From positions 17,677,491-17,741,490 of the forward strand of contig OY743190.1 of the NCBI GenBank assembly GCA_963555705.1: a stretch of 64,000 bases of DNA. Direction: 5' to 3'. This DNA comes from Ligustrum vulgare. Taxonomy: Eukaryota; Streptophyta; Magnoliopsida; Lamiales; Oleaceae. Of this stretch, positions 15,501-27,580 are shown piece after piece (positions within the stretch are counted from its first letter, which is position 1; every line of letters starts with the position of its first letter). Under the pieces are notes generated by a model. The model had not been told where the DNA came from, made no database searches, and saw only the letters and a program-made list of their open reading frames with translations. The position numbers and the translations under genes are program-made.

Positions 15501-15580
15501 CTGTACATAACGTTTTTCATATTTCTTTATTGAGGAAGTATGTTCATGACCCCAGTCATGTAGTGAACTATTAGTCAATC
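12550..15580 (+). pseudogene. pol: Pol (protease, RT, RNase H, integrase) of the Tekay-like element
   Basis: Protease: DSGATHSF at 12578-12601 carries the catalytic Asp, and IILGMDWLS lies near 12790. RT: from about 13140, with [31 protein letters not shown] and the catalytic motif FIDD near 13590 (Phe replaces the usual Tyr). RNase H: about 13690-14230. Integrase: zinc-binding H/H/C/C at about 14515-14640 (EAHSAPYEAHPG, CMTC), then the D, D and E of the core in MDFVIGLPR (about 14722), SDRDLRF (about 14910) and the segment after the second D. The C-terminus reads LSAVHNVFHISLLRKYV. In-frame stops lie at 13184, 13418, 13688, 13955, 14036, 14057, 14647, 14686 and 15230, and there is a one-base frameshift near 14845. 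Confidence 0.85.
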
Positions 15581-15589
15581 AGGAGACAC

Positions 15590-15725
15590 CAAGGTGCATT
15601 ATCGATAGAAAAGTCCAAGTCCTAAGAAATAAAGAGATTTCACTAGTCAAAGTCCAGTGGGATAGACAAGGTAGTGAAGAAGCTACCCGGGAAAAAGAAG
15701 AAGAAATTCTGGCTATGTATCTAGA
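15590..15725 (+). pseudogene. Chromodomain-like C-terminal tail of integrase
   Basis: In the frame set by 15597-15720 the sequence reads KVQVLRNKEISLVKVQWD followed by EEATWEKEEEI, the pattern of the chromodomain-type tail of Tekay/Del integrases. Such tails direct integration towards heterochromatin marks in known relatives. It is separated from the main integrase ORF by a stop at 15572 and a frame change. Confidence 0.65.
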
Positions 15726-15767
15726 TATTTTAGATCAAGTAAGTTTAAATTTCGTGGACGAAATTAT

Positions 15768-15783
15768 TTTAAGGGGATAGTAT
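15768..15783 (+). promoter_or_regulatory. Polypurine tract
   Basis: A purine-rich run (AAGGGGATAG at 15771-15780) lies directly before the 3' LTR, as expected for the plus-strand primer. A related PPT precedes the LTR of the deleted copy at 44492. Confidence 0.65.
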
Positions 15784-17923
15784 TGTAGCGACCGAAATTT
15801 TTTTGTTACTTTAAATAAAATAAAGATGTGTCGTTATGACTTATCCCATTTATTTTATTTTTTTAGAATATTAGTCTAGCCAATTATTTAATGAAATTTA
15901 AAATTTATTTTAATCATAGTCAAATTTCAAATTTTATTAAAAATGTTCCAAAATCATTATTTTATTTTATTTTTAAATCCCAAAATTTAAAAATTTAAAT
16001 TCTTAAAATCCAATTTTTATCCAAAATTAAATTACAGCTTAATTTCTTTTCAAATTTCAAAATTATCCAAGTTTATCAATCCGAGTTAATAATTATCATG
16101 AAAAATTTCGTGTTTTACCCACACTCAATCTCATCAATTCCTTAACCCACGTTTATCTGGTAAGGTTACACAATTTTAATCCAACACCAACACTAAACTA
16201 ACCCACCATTTAAACTCTATTCACGTCCCAAACCCCGATCACGGTTCAACATACAATTCAGGTAAAAACTCTCAAGAAAACGTCTGCTCTTCATTTCTCT
16301 CCACTGCACAATCAATTCACAACCAGAAACACCAATTCACCGTCACCAACCACAAGAACAGTACCACCCAAAGCCCCACACAACCAGTCAACCGCCAAAT
16401 AGAGCCACCCTTTGCCCTCCCATCACCACGCTGCCAAAACCAAGTTTTCAACCACCTCCAAAATTCACAACCGAAAAACACCATCACCATCATGACCAAC
16501 CCATGCCATAAACGAGACTACCCTTTTCTCAAATCAAAGTCGAACCGCAACCAACACCACCTCATACAACTAGCCGCACAACTCTAATCAATCCCAACAA
16601 TCAGAACAAACCCAGAAATAAACCAAGAAACCTAAGTACTTACCTTCGCCACCGGAATGTCGCCTGGAAACAACCTTAACCGCGACCTCAAGCCCCTGAT
16701 TTACCTCGGTTTAACACCCACCTCACACCAAAATCGTTAAACTCTAACCATATGGGCGCCACGCCGCACACCAGCCACTCGCCAGCGATGTTTCGTCGGC
16801 AAATCGGCAACAGAGGTGCCAGGATTAGAGGGGCGGATGCTCCCCCGTCGCTACTCTTCTCTCCGAATGCAGAGAGAGAGAGAGAGTGATTTGGGTTTTA
16901 TTAATTTTGATTTTTGTGTAAATTGACTTTAAATCCCAAGTTATCAAAGTATAAACTATTCGGTCCTTTCTATTTTTTAAAATGCTTCTAGTCAGTCCTC
17001 TAAATTTTAAAAATATTTTGTAAGCCTCTATTAGGTTTTTAAAATGCTTAATTCAGCCCCTGCATTTTTTAAAAGGTTTCTAGTTAGCCCCTAAGTTCTG
17101 AAAATAATATTTTAGGCCTAGACTTTTGAATTCCAATTTCTTTAAATTTCAATTTAGCCCTAAAATTTTATTTATCATTTAAGACTTTAATTTTTGAAAT
17201 TATAATTTAATTAATTTTCTCTTGGCTAGAAAAATCATTTGGAGAACTAAAAGATTGAGGTGCTATTCCTGCTCCACTTTTGTGAACTCGTTGAGTTTGA
17301 GGCAGACTCACCCCCACTAATTAGTTTAGATTATAATTGCATGTTTTTATGCGAATTTACGTGATTATATGCTTAATTGCATGAGAATAGAAGAGAATCT
17401 CTTTTATGAAATATATTGAGAATTATGTTATGCTTGTCATAATTTATATACTTTATTGCATGAGAAGAGAATATATTCATTTGCACTCCTTATGTGATGC
17501 TTATGATGAGAATTTGAGAATGTCACTGTATTATTTGCATAATTTCGTGTCAATTATTTTGTAAATTAATTATTGGAGAAGAGTCTACTGAGTATTTCTT
17601 TTTGAAATGCTCACCCCCGTTGTTTTAACCAATTTTACAGATTTCGGAGACGGTGGCGAATGATGGGCAAGAATGGCAAACCATTAAATAGAAAATATTT
17701 TAACGTTGTGTTTTTAATGAACTACATTATTTCATATTTGTTTAGAATACAGAATTGTTTTGAATTTCACCAAATTATTAATTTTATTATTCGTCACAAC
17801 TTAAAATCAATAAATGTGATTGTTTTTGAGATTTAATTATTTTTTCGCAATAAATTTTATTCGAAAGTTAGTTTTTAAAGAAAGAAGTGGTGTTCCGAAT
17901 TTCACGAAACTCGGGGCGTCACA
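15784..17923 (+). repeat. 3' LTR of Tekay-like element
   Basis: It matches 7974-10214 throughout, with scattered substitutions and short indels, and ends GTCACA followed by the CCCAA target duplication. Confidence 0.9.
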
Positions 17924-18960
17924 CCCAAAGTGTATCCAAACCTAAACCTCATAGGACTACCTGTAAAGATGTGTGTCAAAGTCTCAATCTACGAGCAACA
18001 CTGACAGGATGATGCTAAATGACATCCCATCCACCTCTGTATAACTATGTCAACAGGGATGAGCCCCTGCCATAGCCTCCAAATGAAGAATGAGAAAGTA
18101 CCAGGTAAAATAAAAGTCCAAATCAAGCGATAAGAGTCCTGTGACTAGCATCCTGTCCTCACCAACTGCCAAGCTGACTTGGTAGCAAATCTACCATCTG
18201 ATGTGCCTCTCCAAATAATCTGATCAGGGACCTCAGCACACAAAGGAATCGTCCCAATCTGCTCTGCCATAGTTGGTGGAAGGATCTGAAGGAGTCTGCC
18301 AAAATCCCATCCGGTGTCATCAAAGAAATCTTGCACCCTTTCCGATGTATGAAGCCTATTAGGAAAGCATGCAGCCAATGTAGTATCCCCCATCCAACAA
18401 TCATACCAGAAGAATATCCATCCAGCTCCAAGGTGCCGCGCAATATATGGCTTAACCCGTGATCCCGCCCTCTTCAACCTCTTCCAAGCCGGAGAGGCTG
18501 ACTGTGGGATAGCAGCAAGTGAAGGATGTGTCCCAATGCTATATTTCCCAAGTAAAAACTGTGCCCAAAAAGATCTCTGGTAACAAAATAGCCACCAAAG
18601 CTTCAGGGAGAAATTATCCACAGTGTCCTGCAACCATCTGAATCCAAGTCCCTCCTCCTCAGTAGGAAGGCATAGAACCTTCCATCTTCTCCAATGTAAT
18701 CGATGGATCATGATGTGCATGGTCCCTGGAGCCCCAAAGGAACCGTGCAAAGATGCTCTCGAGCTTCTTCAGAACAGCTTTAGCAAGTTGCGTGATTTGA
18801 AGAAGGTATAATGGGATAGAGCCTAGGACTGATCTAATCAAAGTAATGCGTCCTCCAGGGGAAACAGTCGTAATGCCCATCCAGAAATCCTGCCCTTGAC
18901 CTTCTAAATAAGGTCATCATAAAGAAAGGACCGCTTGACCCCCTTATACAAAAGGACCCC
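17924..18960 (-). pseudogene. LINE reverse transcriptase C-terminus and zf-RVT domain
   Basis: On the minus strand 18960-18890 reads TYLGVLLYKGVKRSFLYDDL, and 18850-18770 reads SPGGRITLIRSVLGSIPLYLLQI, both standard for the region after the RT palm. 18750-18145 is an open 201-aa stretch ending DGRFATKSAWQLVRTGC, the start of zf-RVT. The domain continues out of frame to the Tekay insertion (FSFFIWRLWQGLIPVD near 18080). A stop and a frame change lie between 18900 and 18750. Intact LINEs use this protein for target-primed reverse transcription in the nucleus. Confidence 0.75.
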
Positions 18961-19020
18961 CAAGTAAGTGAACAGCTGCTGCTGGTCTCTTACAGATTTG
19001 TTTACCCAGATGAGACCAAA

Positions 19021-19655
19021 CATAGTGATTTTTCAAGAGCAAGTAATTGGTGAAGAACTAATCAAAGAAGTGTAATACAGGGTCAAACACAAAATCTTTG
19101 CCTAAATCACACCCCTTAACACAAAATTAATGGTTTATGAAGTTCAAAGAAAAGATGAAAAGAGAAGAAGTACTTGCATTACTGAAAAATAAGATGGCCA
19201 TATTCGGCCTGGAACACGATATGTAAGCGAAGTCAACAAGGTGGGCTTCTTGGAGGAAAGGAGCCCCATAGATTTGGGGGGTAATTTTATGAGTATTTCA
19301 TAACCAAAATGGTCGCCCAGGGAGATTATTTAGGTGAAGGAAAGGAAATATATTGTGAATGTAACTTTCTATTATTGAGAATTGTTGCCTAGTTCTTTAT
19401 TTTCTATATTAAAGGCCCAACTTTGTCCAGTAGTTATGTACTTGTTTACATAAATTAAGTTCATGTTCTATTGCTCTACTTTTTGTCAAATCTTCAACTC
19501 ACATTTTGCCCGACAGAGGAGTTCATGTATAATGTGAAAAGTCAATTCTCGAAGAATGTTGAGTGATGACAGTTTAACATATATACTATATTGGACGTTG
19601 TTTCCTATCACATTAAAAAGTTGGTATCACGAAGAGAATAAATAATATCTAAGAA
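19021..19655. other. Tat-internal sequence, no recognised domain
   Basis: Between the LINE 5' end and the antisense ORF there is no motif of RT, RNase H or integrase on either strand. It should contain the rest of Tat pol if the element were complete, so that part is deleted or too decayed to read. Confidence 0.4.
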
Positions 19656-19659
19656 TGTC

Positions 19660-21641
19660 TCACATCTTGCCCCAGCAATCTATAATAGATTTGATATGGT
19701 CTCTCAATTGTGACCAACCAGAACAAAGAAATTCACATTCAACATCATATTCTTTCACCAATGTATCATGATCATCCACCAAAATTTCTTCATATTTAGA
19801 CTTGTATGATTTAGCTCGTCCAACCTCTTGCGCAATGTTACAGTTCTTAGCTTCAAATCTTATTTCACAATTGCGTATTTCAATTTGTAATTCCCTCAGT
19901 TTGGCTATGAGGTTCACTAGTAATCAATCTTCAGTCATCATCTCTAAGAGAGCAACCATATTTTTAGAAGAAGATGCAGACGAAGAGGAAGGACGAGCTG
20001 AAGGTTTGTCGCATGGAACTCATTTTAAGTTCTTGTCAAGAGAAAAATAGGACTTGAAGAGAGCACGAGTCTTCATCGACATCCTCAAAATTTGTAGAAG
20101 CTTTTTCCTTAATATTTGTGCAAGGATGTTCTTCTGGAGAAAATGTTTCACCCACGGATTTGTCCTTGTCATGAAGTTGAATGGATTCACTAATCAAAAA
20201 GACCTATGTAGAAGATCCTGCATGAAGCAAACATTGTATGAAAAAAAAAAAAAATAATAATTAAAAAAACCGCATGTAAAGGAAGGGAAGTATGCTAAAG
20301 AAGGCTTAAGCTTCCAAACCGAGCCTTATTGAAGGATGTTGTTGGGTTGTGGGATCATAAGTCACTAGAGCCAAGCTCCCGTCCTCGGAAGATGGTTCTT
20401 TAAGTATCAGAATAATAAAAGATATTGGGATCAAAATAACTTCTGATGGAGGAGGATATGAAATCCCAAAAAAAAAAAAAAAAAACTTTGATTGGTTTGC
20501 AGCAGTAGCAAGAAGAGATTTCTGAAAGGAAAAAAGTGAGTGAATAATGTTCCAAGTCAATATTTCTGAAGTTGGTAGGATAAACAAAGACAAAATACCT
20601 TTCTTAACTAATGGGAGAACATTTTCTTCAACATTTTCATCAAGGTTATCAGTGTATTCCCTGACTAAACATTTCTTACTGGAAGTCCTAATAGAGACCC
20701 CTTCAACATTTCTGGTTGTTGTAAGTCGAGTAGAGGGACTACCTATCAATTTCGCAAGAGATGTCACATTTTAGGGTGCAATGTTAGGAACAACAGGTTT
20801 CGGGGGTTTTGTTGAAATGGACGAATCAAATTTCAGAGAATGGAAGACGTGGTGAGGATAGTGAGTAAAAAATCTGCGCTTGATGTTGTGCCAAAATCGA
20901 TCAAATCGGTAATGAGTGTATAAAAATAAAAATAAATATCCCTAGCCGAAGGATGCAAAGGGAAGGGAAATATGAACACAAGCCGGTGAATGTGTAAAAA
21001 TAAGAGAAAATATCCCTAGCGAATTATCTGTTGGAGCAAGATGATTTATCACTAATTCATAGCAATTAATTGGACGAGTTATTATTGGATGTGAGCCAAT
21101 GAAAGGGACATAAGCCCTAATCCATAATTGGACGAGCCAAAGAGGTCCTGAACCATTCGGGGTGGCCATCCCTCTATATAATGTAGCTAACACAAACGAG
21201 CAGAAATTTATTGGTCTCCCATAAGCGAGCTCAACGGAGATGGGTAAATATCCAATTGAGGGCTTGATACGATGGACACAAACAATGAATTTACACATCC
21301 AATAGTGTACGAAAGCAACTCGTTTGTAAGGAGTAGGATCATTAGTAGTTTTTCCACGGAAGTCCACAAGTTATTTATATTAATCAAAAAATCGTCTATC
21401 TATTGCAAAAGGAGATTCAGTGATCTTCAATGCAAGTGAAATAGTATTTCCTTCCTAATGGAGGAAGGTTTGTCAAAGCACTAATACCCCTAAGGGTATT
21501 TGACATGGGGCTGAAAGGAAAAACAAAAGTATTGAAGTTTGACGCCCAAAAATGAAGAGCAATGGAAAATAGAGCAGAATCGTAAACGTTCTGGCATATC
21601 AAAAATTTGAGCTTTAGAAAAAAATTCCTTTGTAGGACCAT
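19660..21641 (-). pseudogene. Antisense plant-mobile-domain ORF of the Tat element
   Basis: On the minus strand, 21641-21417 reads LHFWASNFNTFVFPFSPMS and ISALTNLPPLG, and 21367-20942 reads FVHYWMCKFIVCV, LATLYRGMATPNGSGPLW and QLWIRAYVPF. This is the aminotransferase-like plant mobile domain (PMD). 20767-20306 is a low-complexity linker with a phenylalanine run from a poly-A/T tract. 19917-19660 is a charged, coiled-coil-like C-terminus (LRELQIEIRNCEIRFEAK) ending WSQLRDHIKSIIDCWGK. Stops and frame changes separate the pieces, so it is a pseudogene of a roughly 600-residue protein. In Tat/Ogre elements an ORF of this kind lies antisense near the 3' LTR; its role is not established. Confidence 0.75.
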
Positions 21642-21901
21642 GAGCTAGCAATAAAAGAGCGTAAAAAACCTGACAAAATGAAGGGAAGGCTGTAAAAGTG
21701 CATAAGAAGAAGGTTTTTTATACTGATTGGTGATATGACGAATGATTAGCAACCAAACAGAGTGCAAGTCGAAAAAGAAGTTGAAGAGAATGTCAAGAAT
21801 TTTACACTCTTTTGAATTTCAAAGTTGTAAAGAGCATGCAAAGTACTTTGAATAATGCAACATTAATGATTGCATATTAATCCAGCCATATTGGGTTTAA
21901 T

Positions 21902-22519
21902 TGTTGACATATAAAAACACCCAATTCAAAGGCCCAATGTGAGTTCCGAGACATGAGAGCACATTACAATTAACAGGGCGATGTGAAGGAATATGGGCGA
22001 TAGTAGAGGTGTCTGGACCATTAAATGATGATTGGGTGAATGAGGAGGCAATTTTCGTATCATACACCATGATCCAAGGAAGTTTATCGGAGCTACATTT
22101 GAGCTGTTATGACATGAACGGTTAAATAAGATCATGGAAGTTATTTAATGCAAGGGAGTGGGTGACAGTTAAGTAAAGTGGCGAGCAACGGTTACCACAA
22201 GCAAGTTAAGAAGCTATGGCGACAAATCAAAGGTTCAAAGTAATAGGCAGTTTTACGCCAATTTGTATATATAGTAGAAAGTTCTACGTTTAGATATATC
22301 AACAAATCAAAACTCTCAAAATAGAGATGTAATTTTCTTGTCTTAGATTTTAGAATTATCCTGCTTCAGTTTGTGTGCTGGTGCTTCTTGGAGGCATCCT
22401 ATCAATTAAGGTTTCTTTAATGAAAAAATCCTTTTAGGAGACTTTATCTCGAGAGGTTTGTCCCTTAAACTTTCAACTGATCCCTTTTAATTGTTAGTAC
22501 GAGTGAAACAACACCCGCA
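21902..22519 (+). repeat. 3' LTR of the Tat element
   Basis: Aligns with 2768-3389 from TGTTGACATAT to the CCCGCA end, including the TATA-like box near 22265. The five bases after it do not match those before the 5' LTR. Confidence 0.8.
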
Positions 22520-24548
22520 AAATAACCTCACTTACCTTCATTTTAGAGGCATTGAGAGCACAACTAAATGTTTCTAAATGCCTCGTTGAAAGCAACCTCT
22601 AAGGTGACACAACTCACTACTGACTTCTCACCTTTCTTTAGAAGGCAGTAAGAGGACCTAACTCATAGACATACAAAATGAAGCTTATTAGTCCGACAGG
22701 TCTCCCTTATGCTTTTTTTAATCTGTAATATAATATATTATGCCACATGCAATATCATTGATGTCATTTCTTTGAGGAAGATCGGGAGTTAAATTTCTTC
22801 TTTACCGCCAAAGACAGTGCATGGGGAGGTTAGAGGCTTGTGATAGATATAATGTGATATCATTGAACTAACTCTATGAGCATTTGGGATGAGACCATGT
22901 GTCTAGCATCTAGCGAACTTTAGAGACTTGAAATGAGAACAATTATTCTGGAGAGGAAATTGGGAAGAAGCTGATGAAAATTGACCAAAATTATAAACTA
23001 TGATTACATTTAGCAACAGCTATACGATCGCATGGATATTCAACAGAAAGAAAATTTATCCTTTCAATAGCATCAGTCAGATTCTTTCGTCAAAATCCTT
23101 GATCGATCCAACCAAATACGTTTAGTTAAGCACCTAACCCCGAAAAGTGTCATCTCATCAAAATTTGGCTCAAAGTTCCCATTGTGTCGCATAAAATCAC
23201 TATTTTCAAAATTTAGCACACAAGTACACGTATAAGTCCCCGATGACTATGTAATAATCAATGCAAGGCTCCAGACCATGCAAAAATACCTAAATACCTT
23301 GTGTCGATGATAAACATGACCCAATTTTATCAAAACATAATTAAAAAAAAAAAAACCTCCAACTCCAATTCATAAAAAGTACAATAAATAAAATGTAAGA
23401 GAAATGAATTGTCTCCTAATAAGTACTTGTTTATAATCATTTGCTTGACTTTATTACTTTCGATCCACATGGTAGCTCGAAATGTAAATTACCAGTTTCG
23501 CAATGCCTGTCTTTGAAAACTTTGATTGACTAATTGTTAGCCCTCCAGATTATGAGATTAGTGTGCTCGTCTTTTAGTACTCTAGCAGCTCTAGCATTTA
23601 CACGATAATTAATTTTTTTACACTCCTCAAAGTTATCGGGATGATTGGGTGGAGTATACATCCTGAAAATGTATCTGTGATGACCATTCAAAACATAAAA
23701 CAAGGTTAATAAACGGTTAGTAATAGTAATCGAACATAAAATCAATAGCATTATAATGAAGCAAGTAAAATTCCAAGGATTTCATAAATGGTTGGCGGTT
23801 AAGTGTGCCAAAGCAGCTCAAATTTTGCCCAAATCTCCACATTGGTAACACCACAAATCAAGGCTAGAGAACAAGCCCAAACTCACACTAGTTCACATAA
23901 GAAGGAGACACGGTCCAATGACAAAAGGGGACACGATCAGACGTATGGTTCAACCATGAAAGAGACATAGGTCAAAGCAAGCAGTAGAGGCCGTATAAGC
24001 AGTCACGGAAAAGGGCAAGATCCTGTCACAAAGAAAAAGAGAAATAAGGTCGGCCGAGTTTTCACAAACAGAGAGAGAGAGGGGGGGGGGAGAGAGAGAG
24101 TTTTATGTGTTCTAACCGAGAGTGAAGGATTAGGAGAGAGATATATACCAAAAAGGGGTTAAGTAAAGTGCCCTAATTAATTGGGTCATCTCCAAAACTA
24201 CTAATCTAGCAACAGCGCTGAGCCTCGATTAAAACCTTAAGATATTTAGTAAAGTCCCTTAGCTCGTCTCTGTAATTTGGTTGCCTATTTGTGGAGATTA
24301 GGCAATACTATAAGTCATACAAAAGTAGCCCACTATTGTCAACCTATCAACTATTACATTCAAGTAATAAGTTCAATCTTTATTCCTTTCTTAAATTAAT
24401 CACTGCATGAGTACAATCAAAGGAATCAAAGTGCCATGGAGGTCGAAACAGTCTGGAAGCACAGTGGGAAGCACTCTCAGTAAGTAATAGACATTGCCAC
24501 AAGAATCCCCTCTGGGATCATAAATGGAAATGGGGTACTAAGAAGACT
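22520..24548. other. No supported gene; one G/GA-rich tract
   Basis: The ORFs here (for example 23530-23751 minus) do not resemble a family I know. A short purine tract with GA repeats and a G run lies at about 24068-24108. Nothing else is recognisable. Confidence 0.4.
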
Positions 24549-24555
24549 TTCATTT

Positions 24556-24866
24556 TAACGACCCGGCTCCCTCACTGGGACCTCCTCCAATTCGTACTCA
24601 TGGTCTTTCCACTCCCCGACTCCCAGACCATGAGTACGACTCGGAGGAGTCCGCAGCGAGGGAGTCAGGTCTTTACAAAAAAGGCGTCTTTTTTGTAACG
24701 ACCCGACTCCCTCGCTGGGGCCTTCTCCGTGTCGTACTAATGGTCTTTCCACTCCTCCCTGGTCGTTCTGGTCCTCAAGGGTTGCCAGCCTCGTTTCCAG
24801 GAAGTGAATTTTTGCCTTCCATAGGTTTCGAACCTTGTACCTAGGGATTAAGTACAAAGATTCTTA
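24556..24866. mobile_element. Foldback of two SINE-like units around a palindromic linker
   Basis: A short inverted pair (24556-24675) is joined by a 22-bp near-palindrome (24675-24696, core AAAAAAGGCGTCTTTTTT) to a minus-oriented unit (24694-24866). That unit has the B-box-like motif GGTTTCGAACC reading into TGTACCTAGGGATTAAGT. It stops just before the A box and runs into an LTR scrap. The same family forms the array at 48019-49107. Confidence 0.65.
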
Positions 24867-24869
24867 AAA

Positions 24870-24975
24870 ATTGTATATATTTAAAAATTTTAGACATTTA
24901 GATGGATCAACAAATCAAAACTCTCAAAGAAGAGATGTAGTTTTCTTATTTTAGATTTTAGAACTATCTTAGTAC
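24870..24975 (+). repeat. Fragment of the Tat LTR family
   Basis: TTGTATATAT, then ATCAACAAATCAAAACTCTC, then AGATTTTAGAACTATC match the R/U5 part of the LTR at 3139-3240 and 22262-22370. There is no internal region next to it. Confidence 0.65.
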
Positions 24976-26229
24976 CTTTCTCTCCACAATTGTACGAGAA
25001 TACAGTAAGTTAGTGAAAACTCTGGCGCCAAGTCCAACTGCTATCGCCGAAGTTGTGTTGCCGGAGTGAAAGTCAAAGACCACCAAGGAGCGGTGACTCC
25101 CATTACCGCCTCCTTGCAAGAATCCATCATTCTCTCTTATTTTTAGGTTACATACAGTAACGGAAATGGAAGAAAAAAGGCATCCGCCATCCCCAGAAAA
25201 ACACCTACGAAGGACTACGATCGCGACACTGCAACGCTTCTTGTGTACCACCGTCGACACTGCCATCAAGGTGGTATGAACTATCGACCACAGCAGTGGC
25301 AGCACCACGGGTGCTGCTGCTTATCGCACGCAGCGGCATGATTTTCCAAGTTTTTCAGTGAAATTGCATTACAGGTCCTCCGGTTTCGAAGATGGTGAAG
25401 TTTAGTCTAGTAACTGAGAATTGCTAGACATGTCCTCCGAATTTGCAGTAGAAGTCCATGAATTTGAAACTCCAAAATTGGTCCCCTCAATTTGAAACTG
25501 CAGATCTAGTCCTTGGATTTTACAATTACAACAGCAATTACACAAAACCTACTTCTATTGCAAAAATCAACATCAAAGGGGAAAAAATTGAAACGTAATC
25601 CACCCCATTTGTTACATGACTCGATAAAACAATACACGATCTCACCTTTAAAAAATTTATCACCATAAATTTGTTCAATAAATAATATCATTCATCAATA
25701 ATAAACAAAATCATAGAATTCTAACAGCGCACTTTACTAACACTAACATACACTAAAATTATTTATTTCAAAATACATAAAACAGTATAAAAAACCTGAT
25801 GCTTTGTTACTAATTGTTGGGAACCCGAGTTATTCTACTCACAAAAATTGAATTCTAGTAATAGGACATCCAATTACAGGAATTCTTCTGCTCTATGTAT
25901 ATAACTTGGAATAAGTAATTTTGCAAAAAAAAAATAGTTTTGAGAATATTACCCTCATAGCATGTTTTACAATAATCTTTATTAATTATTTCTTGATTCC
26001 ATCAAGGCTTCAAAACCTCAAGTTTTCCTTGGTGATCTCCAATGGAAAGTATGCTGGTGTGTGGTCATCTTTCCCTAGATCTAGGTACACTAAGATTAGG
26101 ATTTTCTTTGTAAGGAGAAAACACACACTACATACTTTAGTGTGCATCTCGCCACTTTGCAAGGTAGAGTTAGAAAAATAATCATAGGAGACTATTTTTA
26201 ACCTCTTGACACTCCAAAACCCTACTAAC
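24976..26229. other. No supported gene
   Basis: 24990-25340 is more GC-rich than its surroundings and holds a 114-aa minus ORF of low-complexity look (24964-25308), which I do not support as a gene. The rest is AT-rich with nothing recognised. Confidence 0.35.
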
Positions 26230-26653
26230 CTTAGTGTTAGCCTAAGAATAAACTAACCAAGAGGGGGGTGAATTGGTTTATAAAACTTTTTCGATAATAA
26301 TCTCAAACTTAAAAACCAATGGGTACAAATATGAGCACTTAGTGTTACAAGTAACTAATCTATCAATGTAGTGTGCTATATATGTGTAAACTTAATTGAT
26401 AAGGCAAGTATAGCACTTAGATATAATGTTGCACAATATAAATTGATAGAATAGAGTAAGTGCAATGTACGTAAGTAAAAGGGATAAGAGAGTGCAAACG
26501 CGATTTATGGAGGTTCAATCAACCAACGTGATCTACGTCCCCCGTTACCGAGCTCTCCGTCACGAGCAAGGCCAAATCCACTATTTTGGTAACTTACAAC
26601 AAGGAGTACCAAATCCTTAGGCGACTTACAACAAGGAGCGCCTATCCTTTACA

Positions 26654-26749
26654 ATCGAGTTTTCACACGGCTCTCGAAACCAACAATCGAGTTTTGACAA
26701 GGCTCTCAAAACCAACAATCGAGTTTTCACAAGGCTCTCGAAACCACAA
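26654..26749. repeat. Tandem repeat, 3 x 32 bp
   Basis: Three units starting CAATCGAGTTTT and containing GGCTCTC(G/A)AAACCA lie at 26654, 26686 and 26718, inside the solo LTR. A few bases differ between units. Confidence 0.85.
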
Positions 26750-27415
26750 GATATAATGAATTGAATTTACAATTGAAATAACTCTCTTGACAAATGATAT
26801 ACTCAAATTAAGTACCGAGAGAGTTAGGCTAACACTTCAATAGATAGAAATGAATTAAGCTCGAGTGTTAGAGAAAAACTTTGATGCAAATGATAATAAA
26901 AAGTTCAATGCAATCAAACAAAGTTTTTCAAATAATCTCTTGTTAAAAATATTGAATCAAATTACGTACCAAGAGATGCCACACTTGAATAATTAACAAT
27001 AAGTTAAGCTCAAAGTGTTTAGGCAATGGAACTTTGATGAATCAAATGATAATGAAAAATGTAGCACAAATAATCAAAGTTCCTTAATTGGAATTTCTCT
27101 CTTTTAAAAGATTAAAACAAGTTTAGAACAAAGAGAGACTTACACTTCAATTCCAATATAGTGTGAAGATGTTGAAGAAGTTTAAACAATATAAAACCAA
27201 GAATCTTCACAAAACTTTCTTCCAAAAACTTTGATGAAATTGATAAAACAAAGTTTAGATCAATCAAAGTTTTATGAAAATAAAAGATGAATATAAACCA
27301 AGTAAGAACAATAAATTTTCACAAGAAAGTTTGTATAAAATCTTTTCTAAGTTGTTGTGAATGAATGCAAGAGAGAAGGCTATTTATAGATCAAATTTTG
27401 CACATTCTGTCTTTT

Positions 27416-27580
27416 GCGGTCGACCTGTTCAGCCATGCGGTCGACCTCAATATAGCCGTTGCAAGAAAATAGCCGTTGAGTTCAAAAACAGCAGTGCGGA
27501 AGATAGACCGGTCGACCTGTCTTTTGTCATGCGGTCGACCCCCCCTTATCATGCGGTCGACCTCTCTGGTCGACCTCAAA
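27416..27580. repeat. Cluster of GCGGTCGACC motifs
   Basis: The palindrome-centred motif (CGGTCGACC or GGTCGACC) occurs six times in about 165 bp of the solo LTR, two of the copies preceded by CAT. It also creates the ORFs seen on both strands here, which are not genes. Confidence 0.75.

Noticed and set aside
18145..18750. A host gene for a 201-aa protein
   Set aside because: The motifs are those of a LINE ORF2 C-terminus (post-RT and zf-RVT), and the reading continues past the Tekay insertion.
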